A stretch of 64,000 nucleotides of DNA from Acanthococcus lagerstroemiae (taxonomy: Eukaryota > Arthropoda > Insecta > Hemiptera > Eriococcidae): assembly GCA_031841125.1 (NCBI GenBank), contig CM063110.1, forward strand, positions 21,385,626-21,449,625, read 5' to 3'. The translations under genes and the position numbers were made by a program. The stretch's first letter is position 1; every line of letters begins with the position of its first letter. Below the pieces are notes generated by a model. That model saw nothing but the letters and a program-made list of their open reading frames with translations. It searched no databases and was not told the origin of the DNA. Shown here in pieces: positions 55,211 through 64,000 of this stretch.

Positions 55211-55439
55211 AGGTAAGAAAATTTAATAAATAAATAAAACTTTACAAATTTTTCAACTAGACGTCTCCGATTTCGCGAATGGAGCGAGCGAAAACATGTT
55301 TGAGAGGTTCTATTCGGTAGTTCTCAGAAAATCGGCATATTTCAGTAACTGGTATACAGAGTTAGTCGGTTTTCCTTCCGCCATAAGAAAACTAGTTTTT
55401 CACGAAACTAGGTGCACGTTGTTTCGCCAGGCGAGCGAT

Positions 55440-55925
55440 CTCTTTGACAAGAATTTTATGGGAAATATTCGAGGGAAATCTCCTATTTAGGAAAAATTTG
55501 CGATAATTTTCAAAGAATTTCATCGGACATCATTGAGAAACGCGAATTTTGTCAGACATTTTAGGAAAAATCGCCAATGATTCCAAACAGTTTAACAAGA
55601 ATTATCGAGAAGTATCTCTGATGATTTTGAAAGGATATCCTCAGAAAAAATGTTGATGCTTTTCGTCAAAAATGTTCGGGGAAAATCTCCAATGATTTCT
55701 AAGAAATTAATCAGAAATCTTGGAGAAAAAATGTCATGATTTCCGGAGAATTTCATCGGAAATATTCAGAAAAAAGTCCAGTGTTTTCCAAAGAATTTCC
55801 TCGAAAAACTTCGGGAAAATTTTCCGATAATTTTTAAAGAATTGCATCGAAAATTTTTCGAAAAACAACTCCGACAGTTTCCGAAGAATCTCATCAAAAA
55901 TTTTTCGATGGAAAAGTCTGGTTGC
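55440..55925 (+). repeat. Degenerate minisatellite, unit about 46 bp
   Basis: The repeated sentence is GAATTTCATCGGAAATATTC followed by GGGAAAATCTCCGATGATTT and a short CCAAA link. Equivalent points fall near 55710, 55751, 55797, 55843 and 55889, with older units upstream. About ten units in total. Confidence 0.75.
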
Positions 55926-55978
55926 TTATCTGATTTCAAGAAAAGAGGATTTGGGTGGTAACCCTCCTACCTCATGGC

Positions 55979-56653
55979 CAGTGGTGGATCCAGGAGGCAT
56001 GTGGTACATGCTCCCGGTTGAATATTTTTAACGCAATAATAGGAAAAAAGGAATAAAACGATAAATGATGCACTCATTACACGCCACAAAGGTACAATAA
56101 CGCATCTATAAAGTGTTTCCAATACAAACAGAAATGAGGTTCAGTTTTCCAAAATTTGAGCAATCCACACTATTTTCATTCAGAAATTTTGAATATCAAG
56201 AAAACGAAAACGCCTTCTGGCCATCAAACAGAGACATCCTTTTAGAAATTTGTGAACTTGCTGATATCTTTATAAAAAGTAACTAAATCCAGGCGTATAG
56301 CCATGAGTGACTGAAGTGAGAATTAATCTAAGGATCAGGTGCATTATATGTTAGTATGTATCCATTGTAATCTATTATACAATGTTTTGATTTTGTAAGA
56401 AAATGTGAAAATTGAATTAATTAGGGGCCTGCTGAAAATGTATATCATATAATACATATATTATGAGTATACCATAATGTTATTATTCCAGGCTATAAGC
56501 GATATATTCCATTACGTATATCCCACATTGCATTAAATATTTTTCCGAAAGCATCCCCCACATCCCTGCAAACATGAAAGCAACAGCTAATCAATATGCA
56601 CCGTCGCTACTGTACCACCCCTCCCCCATCTCCTTTTTCTAAATCCGTGCCTG
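55979..56653. mobile_element. hAT-type element (675 bp)
   Basis: The left end CAGTGGTGGATCC and right end TAAATCCGTGCCTG are imperfect inverted repeats. Flanks CTCATGGC (55971-55978) and CTCATGAC (56654-56661) agree at 7 of 8. A polypyrimidine block CACCCCTCCCCCATCTCC lies near the right end. No transposase recognised. Confidence 0.8.
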
Positions 56654-56780
56654 CTCATGACCGCCAAGGATGAAGCTTTCCACAGAAATCCTCCTGAAAG
56701 TTAAAACGAAGTTTTTGACTGTGTTCAGTTCTAAGAACATAAGCGCAAATAGCCGATCTGGAGTGACAGACTCTCGGAGG

Positions 56781-57421
56781 CAGCGATGGATTTCCCAATA
56801 GGCATACTAGGCAAGAACCTAGGACGGCAGATTTCGAGGGGCGGCAGATTTTTGTACAATAACACTGGGAAAAACATGAAGGAAATTCGGAAAAAGAGAA
56901 AAAGAAGAAGAGACAGAGAGAAAATAGAAAAATATTGTAGTAGTTGCAGAAAACACAACTGGGAAATAATTATCAATTTTTGGCCTGTAGCTAACACACC
57001 GCACTGTGACTCATGTCAAACACCATCTTCACTTCTACATCCCCTTAAAGACTGCACCAAATACACTCTCCAACGGCAACAAATTTATGGCCAATCACCC
57101 CATAACGTGTACGGAGCACTTCAGGATGATAAGGAACAAGTAAAGCTCCTAATCTCCTTCCTTGAGAGCTCGCGGATATTGTCAGAGATTTAGCATACAA
57201 TTACCTTTTTTCCATACATCTCGATAATTTTATGATATAATAATTAAGTTCACAATGTTGATCCGCTAAGTTAATAATGTACTCACGGACGTAAAAAGCC
57301 ACAGCTGCTAAACTACGTCGATAAATAAAACATTTCAGTATTTAGGAGGTTACGGAGTGGTGTGGTGAGGGGGACATTTCATTGAGTACCTATAACGACT
57401 TAGCTTCTAAATCCGCCACTG
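56781..57421. mobile_element. hAT-type element (641 bp) hosting a Jockey-like 3' end
   Basis: The left end CAGCGATGGATTTCCCAATA and right end TTCTAAATCCGCCACTG are inverted. Flanks CTCGGAGG (56773-56780) and CTCGGATG (57422-57429) agree at 7 of 8. The centre is a LINE fragment (56960-57345), so a retrotransposon inserted into an existing hAT element. A 20-bp scrap of another MITE's end lies just upstream at about 56739. Confidence 0.85.
56960..57345 (+). pseudogene. Jockey-like ORF2 C-terminus with 3' UTR
   Basis: The frame ending at 57193 contains INFWPVANTPHCDSCQTPSS, then LLHPLKDCTKYTLQRQQIYG. This is the C-x2-C...H...C knuckle and adjacent tyrosine/arginine block at the end of Jockey-type ORF2. 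The 3' UTR of about 150 bp ends CGATAAATAAAACATTTC, resembling known Jockey 3' ends. It is a heavily 5'-truncated copy inside the hAT element at 56781-57421. It is related to, but not the same as, the copy at 24140-24530. Confidence 0.8.
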
Positions 57422-57429
57422 CTCGGATG

Positions 57430-58380
57430 GCTGATAAACATAAGAATTCGTCGATTCATACAATCCTCAGTCAAAGTTGACCTGAAATAATCTGCCCAAT
57501 TATACGATTTCATAGTTTTCCCTATAGCTACAAATTACAAATTGAAGAGACCGGCTGTTCTTCCTTCTCAACTTTCGATTGTGTTCAACTCATAATATTT
57601 ACCTGCCTTCACCACGCTTTTCCGCCTCCCTCTACTGTCCAGCACATTTTGCTTTCATTTCCAGGTTGCAGTTTCTATCAACTAGTACGAACCAGGGTTC
57701 TCAAGATTGGACCATTTAGCAGCGCACAAAGACGCCAACGACCACTGAAGTGCCAATCACACAGGCCGCTTATGGGAATACAGTTTTTTCCGATCTTTGC
57801 TCATAATTGGTGACCTCAACATATTTTTCTATTATTTTTACGATGTACAACATTTAATTGGCTACTGTTTAAGAAAGAAAAAAACTGCAACAAAAATTCA
57901 ATTTTCCCACTACTTTTTCATGAAGTGGATTCTGGCGGGGGTGAGACGGGAAGAATTGTTGCGGGGTGCCTACCTGAATGAGCCAACCTTTTCTAGTTAT
58001 AAGAACCTTGAGTACGAACTATATTGAGTTAATCATACAAGTGCTTGAAAAGCACAGAAATTAATAATCCTCAAGTAGCTGTTTTTTCTTCGAGTACAAA
58101 CTTTATTCTTGAAAACCATCGGAATGAGCAAATGCGTTCATGTATATATTTTAGGAAAGGCGCCAAATATCGAATAGGCGACTAATATTGTTGAACAGTG
58201 GCTTTTCTTCGACGGTATGCAGCGCACCAGAGCGTTTTTTCGTGGAACTAATGTAGAATCAATCCAAATGACCAGGTCTAATGTGAACGGGGTGGCATCA
58301 ATCGACAACGAAGTTGTAAACAATAAAACTTACTTTTGAAAATTTCGAAACAGTTTTTGGCGTTTTCGTTAAATTAGAAT
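57430..58380. other. No gene recognised
   Basis: Non-coding DNA with short frames only. Confidence 0.4.
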
Positions 58381-58382
58381 TA

Positions 58383-58714
58383 CAGTAGACACTCGTTTAT
58401 CTAACACAATTGGGGAATGGAGACTGTCGGATAACGAAAAAGTCGGATAATACGAATGTGTTTTTTTTTGTTTTTTTGATGCGGTAGGCCTGAATAGTGG
58501 TAGTAGATTTATAAAGGAAGTACAGAACAGCAATGTTTGAACAAAATTTTATTATAAAATTGCAAAATGCATACAACGTTAGTCGGTTTGTTACTGTCGG
58601 ATAATACGGAGAATTGTCCGATAATCGGAGTGCCGCATAATAGGGAGAAAAGTTTTACTGTCGGATAAGCGGGAGTGTCGGATAAAGAGGTGTCGGATAA
58701 TCGAGTGCCTACTG
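58383..58714. mobile_element. Tigger/pogo-type MITE (332 bp)
   Basis: CAGTAGACACTCGTTTATCT and ATAATCGAGTGCCTACTG are imperfect inverted ends flanked by TA (58381-58382 and 58715-58716). GTCGGATAA motifs recur six or more times near both ends, as in pogo-type transposase-binding regions. No coding remnant was found, unlike the two larger relatives. Confidence 0.9.
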
Positions 58715-58984
58715 TACAAAGCGAAAAATTGTCGAATGGACGGGAATATAATTTTCTCATAATCAGGTAAGTCTCTTCTTTCACATGATTCATTAGGATT
58801 TTGCTAAAATGTTTCATACGTTGCAAAGAAATTTAATTTGGTCATCAGAAGTGAATTTTCATGAAGGTGATAAATATGGACTAGATACATTTGGTGTAGA
58901 AATTTCATCAGAATTTCTTATGTAATGTTACAGATTTTTGTATTCTATCAAAATGGCGATAGAATGGAAGTTGAAATTTAAGCA

Positions 58985-59670
58985 GTACTTTCTTACAATG
59001 ATGACAGGGGCGATCAGAGCAGCACGGAGCAATAACTGCGAGCATCACGTTCCTTGTACCAGCCTGCGAGCACTACGCTCTGCTAGTGCATCATCTTGCA
59101 GACTTGTCTCCAACCACGGGAGAGCATTTTCATGTCTGCTTTGCGGACTGCGCCGACCTGAGAATGTCGTCGTCTCCTACGCTCCGCAGAACACGTTGCG
59201 CTCCGTATTTTTTGGCGCGCTCATTTTTTGTACGCTACGCTCGCTGGACAATGACATTTACTAGCAGAGCGGATTGCTCGCAACCTGGTACAAGGAACGT
59301 GATGCTCGCAAGGGACTGCAGGCTGATACGAGGAGTGTGGTACTCGCAGGTGAATGAAGTATTGAGTCAGTCAGTCCGTCCAGTGAGTCAGTCCAATGAG
59401 TGAGTGAGTCAGTGAGTCAGTAGTTTTATTATTATTATTATTTTTCGCTCAAAAGTAACGTTTTTTTCTTCGTGTGCCGAAGTAACGACATGAAAATGAA
59501 TTTCCATGCAAATGATAATTACTTTTCGTTACTCATTTTCGTTCCTCCTCAAATGTAACGTTTTTCCCGTTTGTGTTATACCCATGGCTGGAATGTGCCA
59601 AAGTAAAGATAAGAAAATGTCAATATAAATTTCCATGGAAATGATTATTAGCTCAGTGAAGTTGTGTCAA
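58985..59670 (-). mobile_element. Composite foldback-type repeat, copy 3 (reversed)
   Basis: It mirrors 24560-25440 in reverse order: hairpin part (GAGCATCACGTTCCTTGTAC, TGCTTTGCGGACTGCG), TCAG-type array (59360-59425), ATT microsatellite (59428-59446), then the unique modules (TTTCCATG, GTTATACCCATGGCTGGAAT). Compared with copy 2 the second hairpin arm is shortened. The overlapping frames are not coding in any recognisable way. Confidence 0.75.
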
Positions 59671-60250
59671 AAATAGGATCAGAAGGGGAAAAATTCGTAA
59701 TCAAAGGTTTCTCTTCACGATTGTATAGGTACTGGTCTCCAAAATATGGGGTGAAAATGCACAACCCCTACCGTGAGTCAGTCCGCATCCACAGGGGGAA
59801 ACAACATTCAAAATGCAGTTTTCCCGCTTTATCTCGAAAATGAAGCAAGAAACGGAAAAAAGTAAACAGTAACAAATAATTATACATAAAATTTCCTATA
59901 AGAAATGTTTTATACATTTTTCTGTAAAACGCTTATTACGCCCACCGCGGAACATTGTAATTTGTTATTACTTATAAATTATGTGTAAAACTGCTGTAAC
60001 TACTACGAATGTACGCCGCAGTCGTTTCAAAATATGACATGTCCGACTGACGACTTATATTTTGATTAAACCATAAACACGCTAATTAATATAATTTTGT
60101 GGCGTGCTGTATTTCGAACATTATTAAAAGCATAAATTTTTGAATCTACATGCACTGCTGTTATCATGTAATCATAATTTTCTTCAAATTTGTGTGAATT
60201 CATGAGTGGTAGCATACAATGGAAGGGAAAGTTACAGAATAGCGAAAATG
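59671..60250. other. No feature recognised
   Basis: AT-rich non-coding DNA. Confidence 0.4.
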
Positions 60251-60449
60251 GTCTTCAAATGGACGCTGTTCAACAAAAGGGAACCAACACACACGGACTG
60301 GCTAAGCGAGAAACCGGGAAATTTCCCGGTGCGCCCCAGTGCCTATTTACGCCCCAAATTCGTAAATATCAATTTGTTTAAACGTAAAAGCCCAGGAGAA
60401 TTGCAATCAAGAAACAGGTTCGATTGGAAAAAAATCGCACAAAGGTTTG

Positions 60450-60705
60450 ACTGCTGAAAAATGTTGAAGAAGGTGTCTATAATAAGTGGTGAAAAATCAT
60501 CGCTCTCACAATGACGCTTCCACCATTATTAACGAAGGGGCTACACAAAATTGAGTTTTCAACGGTTTTCTTAATTTTTCTCAAATTCATGACATTCTAG
60601 GAAGAAAATACCTCAATTAAAAAATGTTCGTTGTAAAATTTTCTACAAAAAAGCCTATTACAAGAATTTACTCACAAGTCATATTTGAGGAGCTACAGCC
60701 TTATC
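60450..60705. repeat. Left copy of a 255-bp inverted repeat pair
   Basis: This stretch is the diverged reverse complement of about 63400-63660. Shared text includes AATAAGTGGTGAAAA, ATTCTAGGAAGAAAATACCT and TTACAAGAATTTACTCA against their complements. The pair brackets 2.7 kb that contains the MITEs at 60811-61068 and 61609-62644. Whether it marks the ends of one large element is open. Confidence 0.7.
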
Positions 60706-60810
60706 GAAATTCGGAATAATTCTACATTTATGCATTCTCAAATCCGAAATAAATTCTTCATGCGTTATTCTTACCGCGTACTCACCGATACGCATACGTC
60801 GGACTATAAT

Positions 60811-61068
60811 GGACGCTGTTAAGCAGAAAGTGATTAAGCGACATTTTTTAACAAAATGAGTTATTATTCGTAGTATCGTTGGAAAGCGCATAAAAATATA
60901 ATTTTTTTAATATAGGGTTCTCGAATCAAAAATGCATACCTACCCATTTTGAAGAGCTTATTAGTAAACACTATGTCATATAGTTTCTATATGGCTCTTG
61001 AACTTGGAATCGCATGTTCCCGAAAAACAGATTTGGTCGTTTGGTCGCTTTTTGCTTAACAGCGTCCA
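60811..61068. mobile_element. MITE with TGGACGCTGTTAAGCA ends (258 bp)
   Basis: The left end TGGACGCTGTTAAGCAGAAA is matched by the inverted right end TTTTTGCTTAACAGCGTCCA, with similarity over about 30 bp. A further left-end-like copy (TGGACGCTGTTCAACAAAAG) is at 60260. The flanks are AT-rich (TATAA and TATTA) without a clear duplication. Confidence 0.7.
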
Positions 61069-61608
61069 TATTAGGACGATGTCGCTACGGTAACGCCACA
61101 TGAAGCTGCCGAAAAACTTGAGTCATTTCCAGTACGGAAAAGCGGCACAGTTATACCTACAAGATATGACTAATTTGAGCAAGAGAAAATGACCGCGAAA
61201 GAATTTTCCTTGATTACATCTGTAGGATATTCCAGCGTTCGTCACGCAAAAAAGTTCTTTAGTGAAACCTAGACAGACATGGTGATCGAACAAATCTTGA
61301 TGCGATAACTGAAAGTTTCTGGCGGTATAACAAATGGTCGAGGTAGGTACATCTGAAAGTGCTCGATCTCAATGAATCCAAGGAAGTATAAAGTTGCTCG
61401 GAATGACGCTGACAGCTGCACTATGTTCGGGAAGTCGTGAGGCTGTGAGAAAGTGGGCAGTTGACAACTGTTGTTGGTGAAGACATCGACCTCCTTATTT
61501 TAGTAATGGCCTTGGCAAATCCACACATCAAGGAGCTATTATTTATAAAATCCAGTAGAGAAAAGTGGCTCAGAAAATATTCTCTAGCTTGGACAATCAA
61601 ATACATAT
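61069..61608. other. No feature recognised
   Basis: Non-coding sequence up to the left end of MITE copy C. Confidence 0.4.
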
Positions 61609-62644
61609 GTGGCAGTTTCTATAAAAAGGGGCAACTTTGTCGATCGATCGAAGTCTCAGAAAACGCGAAAAAAGAAAAACAAAATCTTTTGATCGAAAAA
61701 ATCAATTTTGAGATTCTGGTTGATTTCTACAGAAAAAACATCGCAATAACGAAAAGACAACATTTATGCGCATAAGAGAGAAGATGGAGAGAGACAAAGG
61801 GAATCATGAAAGAGGACAGTGTTGTCAATTAAAGCAAGTCGCCAATATTGAAACATAAAAATCGCCACTTTTCCCCACTGCAATTTTCCTCGTCCACTGA
61901 CTACAATGAGACCTGGAAAAAGAACCTAATTTACATGTAGTTTTAGGTCTTTTTTCTCAGAACAGTTGTGCTGGCATAAATTTCAGAGATCTGGAGAGCC
62001 AAGAGTCACTTCAACAATTTGAGACCAGAAAAAGTACCTTATTGAAGAAATATGATGTTTTATGAACTATTTTAGAGATCCAGAGAGCTGAGAGCCGTTG
62101 ATTTCTTTGAGATTGAAAAGGAACTCCACATTACAATTAGGCGCCACTAAAATCGCCACTCGCCTTCACCCAGTTTCAGTCACCCAGCAGGGTTCAAAAA
62201 TCGCCACTTTGGCGACTTTTCTCGCCACTTGGCAACACTGAAAGAGGATGAGAAAAGAATGCGAATGTCAGCATTCGCTTCTTCGTGGTTTTTCGGAGCT
62301 TACAAATAAATCCGATGTTCTGAAATGTTGCCACGTAGAAGAGCGAAAAATTACCTTTCCAACAAGCCCTCGTCAAGGCTGGTAACGTGATCCCGCGGTG
62401 AGTTATGGCCGCTTGACGGAGTGAGGGAAAAAGGGGTGTCTAACTTTAAACGCATTTTTCCCGAAAACGTGTTTTCGCGCGTTCTCGTTACACTCATCTT
62501 TGACCGCTTGTATCTCCGGAACAAAAAACACTACAAATCTCGCCGATAGCTCGTTGGAATGGGCATTCATTCCTCTATTATGTACTGTCCTACTCAAAAT
62601 TCGTCGGATCAACAAAGTTACCCCTTTTTTATAGAAACTGCCAC
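61609..62644 (-). mobile_element. GTGGCAG-family MITE, copy C, split by a hAT MITE
   Basis: A full-length member in reverse orientation relative to copies A and B. ATAT flanks both sides (61605-61608 and 62645-62648). The nested element at 61817-62240 interrupts it; without that element and one duplication copy the length is 604 bp, equal to copy B. The end reads GTGGCAGTTTCTATAAAAAG. Confidence 0.92.
61817..62240. mobile_element. hAT-type MITE (424 bp) nested in MITE copy C
   Basis: CAGTGTTGTCAA and TTGGCAACACTG are inverted ends with one mismatch. The 8-bp duplication AAAGAGGA is perfect (61809-61816 and 62241-62248). The interior repeats AAATCGCCACT and GCGACTTTTCTCGCCACTT text. It belongs with the CAGTGTTGCC element at 41791-42629. 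Confidence 0.95.
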
Positions 62645-62769
62645 ATATATCTTGACAAAGCAATTTTTTTAACATGTCTTTACAGGTTGTGATACAACCC
62701 TGGGGCTCTCTTGAATAAAAGTAAAATTACCAGCTGGGCAACATTGAACTTGACTCCCACAATAACACA

Positions 62770-63305
62770 CATATCGTAAATCTTCGACTGTCACGACAGT
62801 ACAAAAGAAGATGTTGCCGCAGCGGGTGAAAAGACCATGAAAATATTGTATGGATGAGCAAATGAGAATGAATCTTGAAGCGCGCTTTGATTTCAGAAGT
62901 TTTGCAGCATGGGGAGGAGAATGAAGGTGGAATTACGTTCGCTTCCACCGACTGAGGCCGCAACTGAAGAGCACTCTTACCGAGTGTACGCTCAGATTCA
63001 GTCTTCGCCGGATCGTGAAGTCTCTCCAATTGAACAGGGCTGGATGGAAACTGAATCAGGTTTACACTTTACAGCCAGCCAAAATAAAAGCTCCACAGAA
63101 GCTGATGGCGAGAATCTTCTGCGGCTGTAAGAAAGGATGTGGGCATAAATGAGACTGTTGTTCTTTAAGTTTGCACGCATTGCATTCAGATAAACTTAAA
63201 CTACAAAATATTTGAAAGAGTACTGTCTCTTTCCTTTTTCCAGGAAAACCTTGTGCAGACGCTTGCAAGTCCTGTCACGGCCTGTTCTGCCCCAATGCCG
63301 GGTAA
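62770..63305 (+). pseudogene. Decayed copy of a multicopy cysteine-rich (CXC-like) protein family
   Basis: Through several frameshifts the plus strand reads STKEDVAAAGEKTMKILYG (about 62797-62852), then LRSLPPTEAATEEHSYRVYA (about 62937-62996), a GWMETESG segment, LMARIFCGCKKGCGHK near 63095-63145, and finally GKPCADACKSCHGLFCPNAG near 63242-63301. The order LPPT...H..R.Y.Q...GW...CxCKKGC...C..C..C is one I recall from a multicopy protein family in invertebrate genomes. It has a C-terminal CXC-like zinc domain and is often transposon-associated. TTTTTCCAG just before GKPC would suit a splice acceptor, and about 95 bp of intron-like sequence separates the two cysteine blocks. In-frame breaks make it a pseudogene. 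The function of the family is unknown to me. Confidence 0.6.
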
Positions 63306-63309
63306 CGCT

Positions 63310-64000
63310 GTTCACAGTTAGATGGTGTAGACGAGTCTGATGATAATGATGAATGATTAACACGTATATGCAGTATTTTATACAAAACAATTAACTTTTC
63401 TAAGCCTGTAACTCCTCAAATATGACTTCTGAGTAAATTCTTGTAATAGACTGTTTTGTAGAAAATCTTACAAGGAACATTTTTTAACTGAAGTATTTTC
63501 TTCCTAGAATGTTATAATTTTGAGAAAAATCAAGAAACCCGTTTAAAATTCATTTTTCTGTAGCCCCCTTTGTCAATAATGGTGGGATGCTCACAGAGTA
63601 GTGGCGGTGGGTTTTCACCACTTATTATAGACCCCTTCCCCAACATTTTTCAGCAGTCAAAATTTTTTTACGAATTATTTTCAATCAAAATTAGTAATTC
63701 ACTTGGGCTATGTGGCTAATGTAATCATTTATCAATCAAATATGAATATGTAATACTTGGACGCGAAAAAATTGTAGTATCAACGCGCCTTTGCTGCGAA
63801 ATTCCTTTAAAAAACTAGTCGTTAAAAAAAGTCCCTATTGCCGCCTCTCTTCAGTGAAGCGCCCTCTCAGTTCTTCTCAGATTTCCCGGAGCGCCCTAAA
63901 AAGCCAGTCCGTGTGTGGGAACCAATCTACATTTGTAAACAAAATGAGTTATTAGTATCGTTGGAAAGAGCGTAAAACGTAGAATTTTTCAAAATTGGGC
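63310..64000. other. Repeat copies at the window edge, no gene
   Basis: Contains the right partner of the inverted repeat pair (about 63400-63660) and, at 63922-64000, a copy of the dispersed repeat seen inverted at 14301-14377. The latter runs off the window edge. Nothing else recognised. Confidence 0.6.

Overview
This 64 kb window is animal nuclear DNA, most likely from an insect. I find no intact host gene, no convincing host exon, and no rRNA, tRNA or CRISPR locus. Nearly everything recognisable is transposon-derived: decayed non-LTR retrotransposons (RTE/Jockey-like, I/Jockey, CR1/L2-like and R1-like), tRNA-derived SINEs with target-site duplications, and many cut-and-paste elements. The latter are hAT-type (8-bp duplications), Tigger/pogo-type (TA duplications), mariner-type and foldback-type. 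The rest is AT-rich low-complexity sequence, degenerate tandem arrays and a few CpG-rich unique islands (about 480-1200, 25880-26450, 38440-40330, 53640-54250). Those islands look like ordinary host non-coding DNA. The arthropod-style R1, Jockey and mariner proteins point to an insect, but the order cannot be fixed from sequence alone.

Layout. 1-9 kb: a Tigger remnant, a LINE tail, a truncated SINE, and a 1.16 kb foldback element (5968-7131). 8.7-14.4 kb: RT fragments, a mariner pseudogene split by a 596-bp MITE, several short hAT elements, and a 1 kb hAT element containing a minisatellite that itself contains a second MITE. 16.4-18.4 kb: a fragment of a bacterial tRNA methylthiotransferase gene (miaB) beside a degenerate satellite array carrying a SINE. 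18.9-24.5 kb: a chain of LINE pseudogenes, the first split by a SINE and a hAT MITE. 24.5-27.7 kb: a second foldback family member and tetranucleotide arrays. 27.77-30.99 kb: a 3.2 kb palindrome with arms of about 1.27 kb. 33-46 kb: hAT and Tigger elements, a SINE, and a 1.66 kb inverted-repeat element with a MITE inside. 46-57 kb: quieter DNA, two hAT elements each carrying a LINE fragment, and tandem arrays. 58-64 kb: a Tigger MITE, an inverted copy of the foldback family, a MITE split by a perfect hAT insertion, and a pseudogene of a cysteine-rich multicopy protein family.

Nothing here forms a working pathway. The main value is (1) a probable lateral transfer of an alphaproteobacterial miaB fragment, (2) the large palindrome with a possible unassigned coding remnant in its spacer, (3) several apparently undescribed element families supported by copies within the window, and (4) a readable stratigraphy of nested insertions. 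Family assignments rest on motif recognition from memory; no database search was possible.
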